A stretch of 64,000 nucleotides of DNA from Arbacia lixula (taxonomy: Eukaryota; Echinodermata; Echinoidea; Arbacioida; Arbaciidae), in contig OZ022597.1 in NCBI GenBank assembly GCA_963669155.1, forward strand, positions 4,242,029-4,306,028, read 5' to 3'. Positions 24,752 to 37,034 of the stretch are shown piece after piece. Positions within the stretch are counted from its first letter, which is position 1; each line of letters begins with the position of its first letter. The notes beneath the pieces are model-generated. The model did not search any database. It saw only the letters and a list, made by a program, of their open reading frames with translations, and had not been told where the DNA came from. The translations under genes and the position numbers were made by a program.

Positions 24752-27724
24752 TTTAAAAGCGGTATTTCAAGGTTCTTGTCTCCAGCTGAGAGCCCAGAAG
24801 CTCCTTTTCGCATCAGAATGCATGCATTCAGTGCAAGCAATGCCAGACACATTGCACACTGATGGGAGCAATAAGATTATGAATGTAGCCTAATATGGTT
24901 TGGGCGTCTGAAACGTAAACAAGGGTATTTTTTTTACTTTTCCTGAGAAGGTTTGTGAAGCTATGACGTATGTTATCATTAGGGAACATGCTGATTCTTG
25001 CCAAGTTTCATGACTTTGCAAATGGGCTACCCTGGTTTTTTAAGGGATGTATCACAGTATGTGTAGATCACATGAATAACATTCAAGTGGAAATCAAATT
25101 AGTAAAGTATTGTAGATGAAAGAAATTGTGCATACATACGAACATCCAGTATACTGTACCTACATGTACAGTGCAGTATGATGGTTTACATGTAAGAGCA
25201 TGTGAATGGGACGATGGGCAAGAGTTGCAATCTTCAGTAGATCTAATAACCAGAAACAGACCAGATGGGCGGAAGCTTATACTCGAATTGAAATCTCCAG
25301 TTCCAGTTAAAATCACAGTTCTTAAACAAATGCCTGCGATCAAGACTATCAAATTTGAGTGAGCATGTACTCATGTGTCTTTGGCACGCTATGCCCGCTA
25401 CATGACCCCCAGAATGAAATGAACATATCCCCAAACAAAAAAGGACATGAACATGTTAAGTGTTCCTCATGGACACATTAGTCAGTACAAAACTTGTTTA
25501 TTTCAATAGGACTACATGTACATGTACATGTACGCATACATACAGTATGTACATGTACTGTATGGACAGTACTTAGAATCGAGCAAGAAGGGCATATGTG
25601 AAAGGTGAACCCGATAAGAACTACACGGACATGTAGAAGGTCGCTAATGGTGTCAAGTTAAGAACTGATTTAGTAAGAACAATTTAGTGTAATTAATGAA
25701 CACTGAAGTAATGAAAATTTAGGGAAATTACACCCTATCAATATCATGTGTGCATGAAATGTGTACTACATGTAAGTCAATAGGGTTTGCTTGGCTTGGT
25801 ACTGAGAGGATTAATACTTACTCAACCAATGGATTGCCCATGAAAGACAAGGGCATTCAGAAGGGCATGCTACTGCCATTCACACAACAAACAAATCCAG
25901 AGATAGCTGTCAGGTGACAATTACACCTACACCAGATTTGTTTGCAGAGCGTGGAGATTTGCTCGTTCATCTTGTGACTGTTTTTCTCTCCCATTCTATT
26001 GTTGAGCTCTTTGCCCTATGAGCAATCCTATGTCAACTGACAAGCTGGATAGGGGAGAACAAAGGTTAATTGTTTTACTTCTATCCACAGACTAGCTCAC
26101 ATCTGTACATGTAAATGTACATGCCCTAGTTTGTAGCCATATGCACATACTGTACATTGTACATGTATAAAAGCCCTGCGTTCACAACAGTCGTTTAGCT
26201 TAATATGTGTACTAAACCCGCACTCACTTCATTGGACGCCAAATACAAACAAAATGAAACATTATTATATTGATTCAACATAATTGATTTTGTCCACATA
26301 ATGATTACAGCAAATAATTGAGATCACCCACTGTTGTGATTCTGTGATGAAACTCAAAAATGCTGTGACAGCATTAGATGAGTTATATAGCTCCCCATAT
26401 TCTACATTGAGTACACTGTTTTAGTCAAACCGACACTGTGAACACAGGCCAATATAAGCTGAAGTATGGAGCATGGCAAAACAACATCAGGGTTCAGGGA
26501 AATTTAGCTCTGGCAATACAAAAAAAACAATCCTGACAAAAAAAATATAAGGGTATAATGCAAAATATAATTTAGTTTTTTTTTGTTTTTGTGACATACA
26601 ATACCAGGCTTGGAAAGTACTGCATATATATTTCCACTGTAACTTATTGGGGGAGGTCCCCTCACTGTGTACGTACACTGCACATGGACAGTGTATGTCA
26701 TGGAGACTTGACAGCATCCTTTTATCCTTGTCCAAGTTGGAAATAATAGATTATGAAGTGTCCAAAATGAGTTGTGGTTTCAGCGTAGCCTATAGTGAAT
26801 ACTTAACCTACCCAAGTTGCTAAGGACGTGTAGTATAATGTACATGTATGGTTTTAGTACATTAAATGCAATGTTCAAGTGCACCGGTCTAATAGTAGTC
26901 CTTTCACAACAAACTAGACTGAATAATGAATGTAAGCAAACATGAAGGAAAGTGTGCATACATTGTAGTAGAAGTGATAGCTACAATATGAATGCCAAAC
27001 CAAGTTTGCACTGCATTAGCTGCAATGGATGTATTGTAGCTGTGACATGTATTAAACATGTACAAAGAATAGTACGGTACACTCATCTTGAATGTTGAAT
27101 AGCTGATGTCTAAAGTGCTATGCATGTAATACTATCTACATACATGTATAGGCCACTGAACTCAAGTGTCCTTCTGTCGACATCATCGGATGATGCGGCT
27201 CACAAATAGAAAGAGGGGGGAAAATGGGCAGTTGGTCACATGACTCACGCGTACGCCTTAACGAGTGAGTGCGCAAAAAGGGCGACTCATCATCCGTACC
27301 CGCCTGCTTGCCTCCTGTTCCTGTACGCCTGCCATCTATCCCCTACACTGTATGGACAGGCACCGTGCCGTTGTGGGATCCGAGATGAATATGACACCCA
27401 CCCATGTCATACTGCACTTACTGCATACATGTACATGCACATGTACACACATTGCACATCCAGTACAAGTGCATTTTTTGTACAATGATACACCAATGAC
27501 CATGACTACATGTATAAACAGGTACAGGTACATGTAACATGTACATTGTACATTGTTATGTTCACTGTCCTACTACATGTACATAGAAGGCCTACCGTAC
27601 TAGAGCATACATACTGTACACTCCATATCCCATGAATGAACTTCATACGCTGTGCACACATACTGTACACTGTATGTTTGGCCAATGTTTGCCACATGCA
27701 TTTTTTTCTTTACATGTACATGTA

Positions 27725-27967
27725 CACTACAGCTCAAAGGAATTGGCATAGGGAAAGGGAAAGGGAAGAACGGGAAGGAGCCAAAGTTTTCAACCGTGGT
27801 ATATTTTGTCCAGTTCAACACGAAACCTGATGATTTAGCCTAAAAAGCATCATGTTTCATGATGAACTGGACAAAATGTACATGTACATGTACCACGGTT
27901 TAAAACTGCGGGTCCTTCCCTTTCTTCCCTTTCCCTTTACCTATGCCAATTCATTTGAGCTAGAGTG
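27725..27967. mobile_element. TA-flanked foldback MITE (CACTACAG family), copy
   Basis: Begins CACTACAGCTCAAAGGAATT and ends with an imperfect complement (AATTCATTTGAGCTAGAGTG). The arms pair over about 100 bp. TA lies on both sides, as expected for Tc1/mariner-type target choice (established for that superfamily). No transposase. Confidence 0.85.
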
Positions 27968-28066
27968 TACATTGTACATGGACATCTACATGTATGCACA
28001 TTTTTTGTACATATTTATGTCTCATTCAAGATTCTCTCAAAACTGCGTGTTTTTTGTATAGTGTAC

Positions 28067-28482
28067 CAGTGCCGTCACCAGCTTTTTTCAAGGGGGGTGC
28101 GTTTTGGGGGAAAAGACACAAACATTACCAATTCTGATGTGAGGCAGTGCTCGCCCATCTAAGAGACCTATAGCGCCCCCCCCCCCCCTTGGCGACGTCC
28201 CCCCCCCCCCCCCCCCAAAAAAAAAAAAAAAAAAAAGTTCCCTTCTAAAAAAAAATAAAAAAATTGTGGTCTGGAGGGTGGTGCGTTCTCACCCTCCGCA
28301 CTCTCCCTGGTGACGGCCATGTATTTCGCCTAGATCTTTTTCAAAAGAGCCCTCAAGTATCCCTACCACCCCCCCCCCCTCCGGTTTTGTTTTGTTTTGT
28401 TTTGCTTTGTTTTTTAATTTTTTGTTGTTTTTTTTGTTGTTTTTTCCGCACCCCCCCCCCCCCCCCCCTGGCGACGGCCCTG
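28067..28482. mobile_element. C/G-homopolymer element with TIRs and TGTAC duplication
   Basis: Left end CAGTGCCGTCACCAG; right end is the complement of CAGGGCCGTCGCCAG (13 of 15 match). TGTAC flanks both sides (28062-28066 and 28483-28487). Inside are two further near-copies of the right end (near 28188 and 28307) next to poly-C, which suggests nesting. No coding frame; superfamily uncertain. Confidence 0.65.
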
Positions 28483-29978
28483 TGTACCTACATTACATGT
28501 ACAGTAATAACCAATGTAGAGTCAGCAACTGTTTTTTCAAGAACTGAAAACAAAGCATTGATGAAGAATCCAAATTTCATGGACTTTTTAATTTTCTCTC
28601 AGCTGGTCTCCAGTGTATACAACATGGACTAAAACATGCTATTTGTCATTTTACAATTCACACAAAAGCAACTTTTCTTTCCCTTTTACAAAAAGGCATG
28701 ATATTCAGTATGGTTCCAGCAATTAAAATGACCAAAAATAACAAGTAATATTGTAGTTCATATAGATGTAACCTTTTCAGAAAAAGTGAAAATATACATA
28801 ACCTTGTTTCTTTTGAATTCACTTTTCTTGTTAAGAACACACTACTCATGTAGCCTCGATTGAGTCAATTCTATTTGCAGGATTGAGTCATAAACATGTT
28901 ACACCATGCTAAAAAGGGATATGGGTACAGTGTACCCAGAGTTTGTCTGCCAAAGAATTGTCTTTCCTCTCGATCTTCTGTTTTTATGAATTCACCTTCA
29001 ATGCACTACAATAAAATGTTACCCTCAAAAAAATGTTCAGCATTTACATGTATTCATGACTGCACTCACAGTTTGCTCACAACTTCACCCTTCTGAATAC
29101 TCAGTCACAGTCTCAGTGCAATTGTTAGCCTACAGTCCAGGCTAAGTCTAGACCAGAGCACAAATACATGTAGCTACATGCAGCTCTTTCATGATCTTCA
29201 TAGGCTATCCCGATCAGATTTAAGCTATTTCGCCACATCGGACTAATGAAGACGCACTTTTGGAGAGAGGGAAGAGTGTTTAGCCTACACATCCAGACCC
29301 CAGGCTTGATTATGATTGCAGCAGTACATGGGAAAGAAAATGACTACAAGAGACCATTTTCATTAAGTTTATGTAAGTTTCATTGATGTCATTCAAACGA
29401 TACATTACTAATGGTAACCCTAAAGTTTGTCTGAGGCTTGTCCCAGTAGCAAAAACCAATAGATTCACAGTGTGTTTCATCCATTGAACTGAATTGAAAA
29501 ACACAGGTTAATGTATCATCGCGTTACTACATGTAGGCAGATAGGGGGGAAAGTTGTGATCATCACATGAACAGGTATGTAAGTTGTGACTACAAAACGG
29601 CTTACATGTACATGTATTTATGGCCTACAACATACATGCACATAAGTACATGTACATTTATTGTACATTCAAGATTCGAGATTCAAGATTCAATTTTATT
29701 TACATGTAATAGGCTCTACGATTGCAAGCTAACAAAACGTTGCTGGAAACCTATCAGTGAAATTTGCTTTCTATTATGCATAATTCAATAATCCATCCAC
29801 AAAACAATTTTTTCTTCCAGCTCATCTAGCTTCCAATTCAATGCAGCAACTGCAGAACCAAGACTTTTTGCCAGGGAAGCATGAAATATAGAAGAGGCAT
29901 GAGTAAAAACATAGCTGCAGGAAGAGGGAGCAGGGGAGAGGGGGGGGGGGGGGGGTGTGTCTGGCTGAGAACAATGTA

Positions 29979-30186
29979 CACTACAGCTCAAAGGAATTGG
30001 CATAGGGAAAGGGAAAGGGAAGGAGCCGCAGTTTTAAACTGTAGTACATTTTGTCCGGTTCAGCATGAAACACAGTGCATTAGCCCTAAAAAGCATCATG
30101 TTTCATGTTTAACTGGACAAAATATACCGCAGTTTAAAACTGAGGCTTCTTCCCTTTCCCTATGCCAATTCCTTTGAGCTGTAGTG
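29979..30186. mobile_element. TA-flanked foldback MITE (CACTACAG family), copy
   Basis: Starts CACTACAGCTCAAAGGAATT and ends with its complement, CCTTTGAGCTGTAGTG. TA lies on both sides. The centre has AAAAGCATCATGTTTCATG. Confidence 0.87.
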
Positions 30187-31665
30187 TAGCTTGGGCAGGA
30201 AGAGGGGGTGGGGGGAAAGGCAAGGGGGGGGGGGAGGGGGGTCTGGCTGACAACAATGTACATACAGAATCGCAATATAAAAAATAAAAGGGGGTAGAAA
30301 GGAACAGGGTTTGATACAAATTAGCAGAACTAGTCAGAAAAGATGTAGCCATACTTTTCTTTTGCAATGCTTTGAATCCAGAGTTAGGCAGCGGTCACAC
30401 TGCTACCAATATACCAGCGACATCCTTGAGAGAGCTTCTTGGCTGGGTGATTACCTGATAAAATAACTCAATTCAATTTCTGAATGCTGTCAGACTGGCA
30501 AATAATATGGGTATTTTGCAAACCCCCAAACCTCCCTGGTAATGTTGTGTTCGAAGTGTCTGAGTTTTTGGATTAAAGACATGTAGTCTTCATTCGTAAT
30601 CGTATTGTCCATATAACAGCGCGATTCTGGCATTTCTCCCTTTGAACAGTTTCTGGTCTCTAGGCTACTGTATGTATGTTTCAGACGACCCACCCAAAAC
30701 TTCCTCAAAATCTACTGAACGCTTTGATTTCGCTTAAAGTAAGTTTCCAATGCTATTGTTAGGAGGGAAGTTATAATACACTATATATGCATCTTCTTCC
30801 ATTTCCTGTGTTTTTTACACAAATTTGTTTTTGTTTTTTTACCAACAAAAGGGACACCCTGTCTTCAAAATTCCCAGTGACCAACATTTCTAACTGTATC
30901 CCATATGGGGAAGGGGGGGTGGTTGGAAGGTGGAGGGGGGCAGGGGGGCAGGGTCGAGAGCAAGCATGAAGGGACCATAATAAAAACTGAAACCTACATG
31001 TACACTCCATTATTATCAAAGGGGGGGGGGGGGGGGCAATGGCAGAGATGAGAGAGGAGAAATTGAACAATCATGACCTTAATTTCTTCCTTGATCGGAC
31101 TCCAATGGGAATAGAAATAATGCGAGTGTGTTTTAATCAAGTTCACTTCCATTTTCATTAGCGATCGGCCTGCACCGATGATATGATGACGTCCTCCATT
31201 CCGAGGACGCGTGCACTTTTGGACGAGTCTGAGCGCTGTTTATTGACCCTTCAGAGCAGGTGGGGCAGTGAAATATGTATGTTGTGCTGGGTCTCCACCA
31301 TCACACATATTGCGGGAAATACAAAGAACGTCCATACATGTACAAACTCACGTTTGTTAATGTACTGGACAGTTGAGGCCAGAAGATTACATACACCATT
31401 GAAATTCAAAGATAAGTTGAAACTTGCCAAACATCACAAAAATTACTGTATCTTTTCAAATATTTGTGCTATCATGATGAATTTTCAAATTTTCAAGTTG
31501 CTTTAAAAAGTAGCATGTTGGATAACGAAGCTTTTTGATCTGCAGCTCATCAGGATATCACACAGATATGAACAAATTACAAGAGGAACCAACTATTTAT
31601 ACTAAAAGCTAAGGTTTCAGTATAAATAAATACCGGTATGCACCACATACAGGTACATGTACGTA

Positions 31666-31842
31666 CAGTAAAACCTGTCTATAGTGGCCACCCAAGGGAA
31701 ACAAAAATTGTGAGCTTTATAGACAGGTGGCTACTATAGACGCATTCTTTAACACATGATCTCTCTCTGCAGGAATCATTTTAGTGGCCACTATAGACAG
31801 GTTGGCTGCTATAGACGGTGGCCGCTAAGGCAGGTTTCACTG
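31666..31842. mobile_element. TA-flanked MITE, CAGTAAAACCTGTCTATAG type
   Basis: Left end CAGTAAAACCTGTC; the right end CAGGTTTCACTG is its inverted near-match. TA lies on both sides. The GTGGCCAC(T)ATAGACAGG phrase recurs three times inside. This end type is common in animal mariner/pogo-like nonautonomous elements. Confidence 0.75.
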
Positions 31843-32119
31843 TACACTGTTCATGTATTCCATATGTAGAAGCAAGGTACACCGTTCATGTATTCCATAC
31901 TATGTACATGTAGAAGTTAGCCACTTCCTGCTTATTTACTTCCTCCCTTCCTTAATTCAGACAGGAAGTCTGTCGTTTTCATTACTTGCTTTGGGATTGG
32001 CTCATCCCAGTTCCCCTCCACCATAACTGACAACACACAGAACCATGAAACACAGTTAACCCACAACATAAGAGACAATCACAAAAATACCTGTAGTTTA
32101 CAATCTTAAGATTCAGGCC

Positions 32120-32653
32120 TTAAAGACAGCCCATCCCTTTTTCAGATCACCACAAAACCATCGAAACATTGGCAAAACATATTGTGTAGAGAAGTGTTAG
32201 CAAGCTGTATATTCATAATTTGAAACTGATACGTAGTGTAAAATTCAAATAATGCACGTAAACAACGTCTGATTAATAGTCTTTACCTCAGGCTCTTAGA
32301 AGTTTGTGTTGAAATATCTGCTTTATCGATTAATCTGTTTATTAAATTATAAAACGCATTATGAATAAAATGGTTCTATAGAAGGAATCACCTCCAAAGT
32401 TTGGTAATTACTCATAAAATTAGGATTTCACGCACGCATAATAACCACATAGATACTGTAACGAAGACTAATATTTTTTTCGTAGTACGAAAAAAGTCGG
32501 TTTGAAATTTAACGGCTGAATTTTTTTACATATACAGAAAGCTTCTACATGCTATATTCTTAGAAATGGTCTTGAATCACACTTTCTTCAATTTACGATC
32601 GAGATTGACAATTTCAAATTTTAAGCTTGCAAAAGGGACGGACAATCTTTAAA
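32120..32653. mobile_element. Element with TTTAAAGATTGTCCGTCCC ends, copy 1
   Basis: About 530 bp. The ends TTAAAGACAGCCCATCCC and GGGACGGACAATCTTTAA are inverted relatives of each other. An inverted full copy is at 52612-53095 in CDC37 intron 6, and a lone end lies near 55710. Confidence 0.82.
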
Positions 32654-32901
32654 ATCCCTGCTAATCATTTCATGCATTTACACCTCCCCAAGTTACTCTG
32701 TATACCAAAGTTTGCATAGTTGTGAGGCTGTGAGCACTATTGTTTGATAGAATGGAAGCACCTGTAGCTTGCTTGCACACTGCAAATATCCCTGTGAGGC
32801 CGCGACCTTGGAGACAAGGTCATTTTGAGAAAGTACAGGTATATTATGGTTATTTTTTATCAGGGATATTAACAGAACTTTGCTTTCACACAGGATTATA
32901 A

Positions 32902-33089
32902 ATGTACCAGTTATTGTCAGATCCAGATGAAATACATGAATGAGTAGTAAAGAATCCGATCAGAAAACACCATGAAGATGCTCTCATTGGAGAAACTTGT
33001 GTGAAAGTTCCAAAGGGCAGTCCCACAATAGAAGGACTACAGGAGACATTCTAGGATTGGATCGACCTGTGCAGTTTCTAGTGAATTCT

Positions 33090-33120
<31 letters not shown>

Positions 33121-33800
33121 GAGGGGGGGGAAGGGGGGGGGGGTTAGAGAGTGTGTGTACTTATGTGTGTGAGTGCGGTTGTATGAGTGTGTGTGTGGGG
33201 GGGTGCAGTTAGTCAGAGGTATCAGTAGTTTATGACACAACACATTCTCTTCCTACATTTCAAGGACGTTTGGTGTATTATACATGTAAATGTTCACACA
33301 AACTGTCAAGTAAATGTTCATACAACTCAAACTTGTACAGAACAAATGAATATATTTTAATACTGTAAGCAGGTCTACTTCAATCGTCCAGTGCAAAACA
33401 AACACCTACATTTACAATGTACATTGTAAGGTATACAATACAACTCTAGTTGCATAATTTTCTTAGTATTGTTTGTGCCTCCTAGAGTCATGCCGTCATA
33501 TGAGCATGTTGTCAAGACAACTGGTTCTACACAAATTCACTTTACGTGTTCGTTATTGTCTAGTGGGCCAAAGATGGGCACTCCCAATTAGAATCCCCAC
33601 TGTGATCACAGCTCTGTGCTCTACCTGCATACCTGTAGTTTAAAACCAGTCTTGACAATAGTGCCCTACTCTGACAAAAGGAAGCAAGTGACAAATCATT
33701 CAAATCTGGGTTATTGGTATTCTTAGATTGTACCCAGCATTCCCTACATACGGATAAAATCTGGACAAAAAATATCCAATCTAACATGATGTGGTTTTGC
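32902..33800. repeat. Direct duplication, left copy (cut by assembly gap)
   Basis: Runs nearly base for base parallel to 34239-35119, with small indels in the GT/G-run part, and stops at the run of N. See finding on possible false duplication. Confidence 0.88.
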
Positions 33801-34000
33801 NNNNNNNNNNNNNNNNNNNNNNNNNNNNNNNNNNNNNNNNNNNNNNNNNNNNNNNNNNNNNNNNNNNNNNNNNNNNNNNNNNNNNNNNNNNNNNNNNNNN
33901 NNNNNNNNNNNNNNNNNNNNNNNNNNNNNNNNNNNNNNNNNNNNNNNNNNNNNNNNNNNNNNNNNNNNNNNNNNNNNNNNNNNNNNNNNNNNNNNNNNNN
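33801..34000. other. Assembly gap (200 N)
   Basis: Exactly 200 undetermined bases. Frames crossing it are meaningless. Just after it (34001-34060) a poly-C tract and CCTGCGTACGCGCCTG look like a transposon end. Confidence 0.99.
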
Positions 34001-34238
34001 GTAACCAACCCCCCCCCCCCCCCCCCCATTTACAAAAATCCTGCGTACGCGCCTGACACACACACACACACACACAACAAAAAAAAAACGCAAAGAAAAC
34101 CGCAAAATAGCTCCAGAAATTGTAGCCCTGGAAAGTGGAAAAAGAGCCCTGGAAAATGAAAAAGTAGCCCTGGAAAATTTTTCAGTTTCTCCAAAAAGAG
34201 CCCTGGAAAGAAAAAAAGTAATTTTTTGGTTGTGTACA

Positions 34239-35119
34239 ATGTACCAGGTATTGTCAGATCCAGATGAAATACATGAATGAGTAGTAAAGAATCCGATCAG
34301 AAAACACCATGAAGATGCTCTCATTGGAGAAACTTGTGTGAAAGTTCCAAAGGGCAGTCCCACAATAGAAGGACTACAGGAGACATTCTAGGATTGGATC
34401 GACCTGTGCAGTTTCTAGTGAATTCTGTGTGTGTGTGTGTGTGTGTGTGTGGGGGGGGGGGGGGGGTTAGAGAGTGTGTGTACTTATGTGTGTGAGTGTG
34501 GTTGTATGAGTGTGTGTGGGGGGGGGGTGCAGTTAGTCAGAGGTATCAGTAGTTTATGACACAACACATTCTCTTCCTACATTTCAAGGACTTTTTGTGT
34601 ATTATGAATGTTCACACAAGCTGTAACTCACACTTGTGCAGCACAAATGAATATATTTTAATACTGTGAGCAGGTCTACTTCAATCGTCCAGTGCAAAAC
34701 AAACACCTACATTTACAATGTACATTGTAAGGTATACAATACAACTCTAGTTGCATAATTTTCTTAGTATTGTTTGTGCCTCCTAGAGTCATGCCGTCAT
34801 ATGAGCATGTTGTCAAGACAACTGGTTCTACACAAATTCACTTTACATGTTCGTTATTGTCTAGTGGGCCAAAGATGGGCACTCCCAATTAGAGTCCCCA
34901 CTGTGATCACAGCTCTTCGCTCTACCTGCATACCTGTAGTTTAAAACCAGTCTTGACAATAGTGCCCTACTCTGACAAAAGGAAACAAGTGACAAATCAT
35001 TCAAATCTGGGTTATTGGTATTCTTAGATTGTACCCAGCATTCCCTACATACGGCTAAAATCTGGACAAAAATATTCATCTTGCTATCAGATATTCAATC
35101 TAATATGATGTGGTTTTGC
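34239..35119. repeat. Direct duplication, right copy
   Basis: Begins GTACCAGGTATTGTCAGATC, parallel to GTACCAGTTATTGTCAGATC in the left copy. It continues past the point where the left copy meets the gap. A diverged third copy of the end part is at 49013-49200 in CDC37 intron 4, so this part is itself a dispersed repeat. Confidence 0.88.
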
Positions 35120-36868
35120 ACTGATGCCAATGCAAGTGAAAGACACATTTTGTTCATTTACAAGAAGTCTCTGTCAGTTGCTTCCTTTTGTCAGAGTAGG
35201 GCAGAATAATGCTCAAATGATGTCACACTTTTGTACCCTATACCTGTACAATGTATGACAACAAAGAGCTTCTCACTGACCACGTGATAAGTGACTTGTA
35301 CTGTATTTTGAAACTTGAACAATCACCCCTCTAATCCTTAGACCATCCACATGCCATAGCCCTTTGTTCCCCACTCCCAACAAACAGTAACTGTTTGTAA
35401 GCTGAGTACCCATTGTGTGTAAACTGGCCCATCTCATGGCTCAGTAGTGGGGGGGGGGGGGGGGGGGGGGGTTGGGAGAACAATAGGGATTCAGCTGGAC
35501 CTGCAGTGTTGACCCATAGACAATTGTGTTGAATTACACATGTACATGTACATACAACAGCATGGAAACAGGCCCACGAAGAATTGTACTGCACTTTTCA
35601 GTTGACCTACATATTGTACTGTACTTTTTGGTGTTGTTTGTTTTCTTCAGAATGAATCAGTCACTTTACAAAGAACTACACTGTACAATGTGTATTAAAC
35701 AAGGTGTTTGCATCATAAAACACAGTTTGCTTTTATACTGTACATGTACATGTACATGTACATGTACACAAATCCTCTCTTGTCACTAAAATGAGCACAA
35801 CGATGAACAGATAAATACCGTACGTGTATGGTCTGTACACAAAGTTTTGACAATGGTGATTTTACACAGGAGATTGAATTCCTCCCTGGTCTAGTGTGTT
35901 CAACACAATACACACATTACATATGATTCATTAATATGTACAGTAAAATACAGCTCAAAAGAAGGTACAATGTCTTGGTATGAATGTAGATAGAGAAGTA
36001 CAAAAGATAACAAATACAAGTATGTTCATCCATTTTGTAGATTTCCTACTGTATTTGATTACTGTTCTTGTAACTATGAACATGTACAGGTCTAAATTTT
36101 AATTCTTTTGTAATACATGTACACATATATGTGAACAATTCTAAACAACATGGCAGTCCATCATTACTATGACAGCAAAGAACAATCCTTTGGTGTTTTT
36201 TAAGCGTGACTCTACAGACCAATTCTACTGGTACTGCAGAAACCACAGTTCTAAACTTATAGCAGAGAGGTGTAAGGAATGGAGTCAGCACGAAGTGTAA
36301 TTTATTCCTACAGCAGTCGTGTGCATTGATGTCACAATGGAATATTTTACGCGTTTGGCTCTTTGATCGAGGGAGATCCGCCGCCAAACAAGCATGACAA
36401 AATGTAGGATGCATTTTGAGGAATATATATTCTGTATGCGCAGAAGATTTCAGAACCACTACATGAACTGAAGTGCATGTGCAGTAGTATTACATCTTAT
36501 AAAGATACGATTCTGTGAATTTCAGATTATATTGTTGCTTCGTTTTTGTGATAAAATGAGAATACTGTAGAAAACATGCCAGAGAAATGCCTCCATATCA
36601 CACATTTCCAAATCATATTTCCTTAAAAATATCTTGTAAATCGTTTATTGAGTGTTTCATCTTTCATGGAAAGAACCTCAATTTCGTGTGCGGAGGTGTC
36701 CGAAAAAGTTACGGACCAAATTCTTTCTACAATTTTTTCAAAGTTTCCCTTCGCTTACCCCAAAACTAATTCACAGTGTGTGTAAAAAGATCAGCAACTA
36801 CATGTAGCTCCCAGCGAAGGCTGAACGTTTGGCATACTTCTCAAAACAGATTTTCTTTTGTTATTCAG

Positions 36869-37034
36869 AGGAAGGCACTACCTAATTAGAAATACAGCTA
36901 GTTGTTTAAAACACCTGAATGTCTTGGATTTTTATGAGGCGGCGGACCTCATAGATCAAAGGAAGTTTATCCGAGCGCAGTCCATCCATGATAGGTCCAT
37001 GCTTATAGGTAGTTGGCTAAAATTCTATGAACAG
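36869..37034 (+). CDS. Possible orphan exon, unrecognised
   Basis: An open stretch of 55 codons plus one base lies between an acceptor-like TTGTTATTCAG and a donor-like GAACAG|GTACCA. It reads with an ordinary residue mix (CLKHLNVLDFYEAADLIDQR, then FIRAQSIHD). I do not recognise a domain. It is on the strand opposite DENND5 and inside its intron 1. It may be a piece of a retroelement or chance; no partner exons were found. Confidence 0.2.

Noticed and set aside
33560..34363. Frames crossing the run of N
   Set aside because: They include 200 undetermined bases and a homopolymer; not interpretable.
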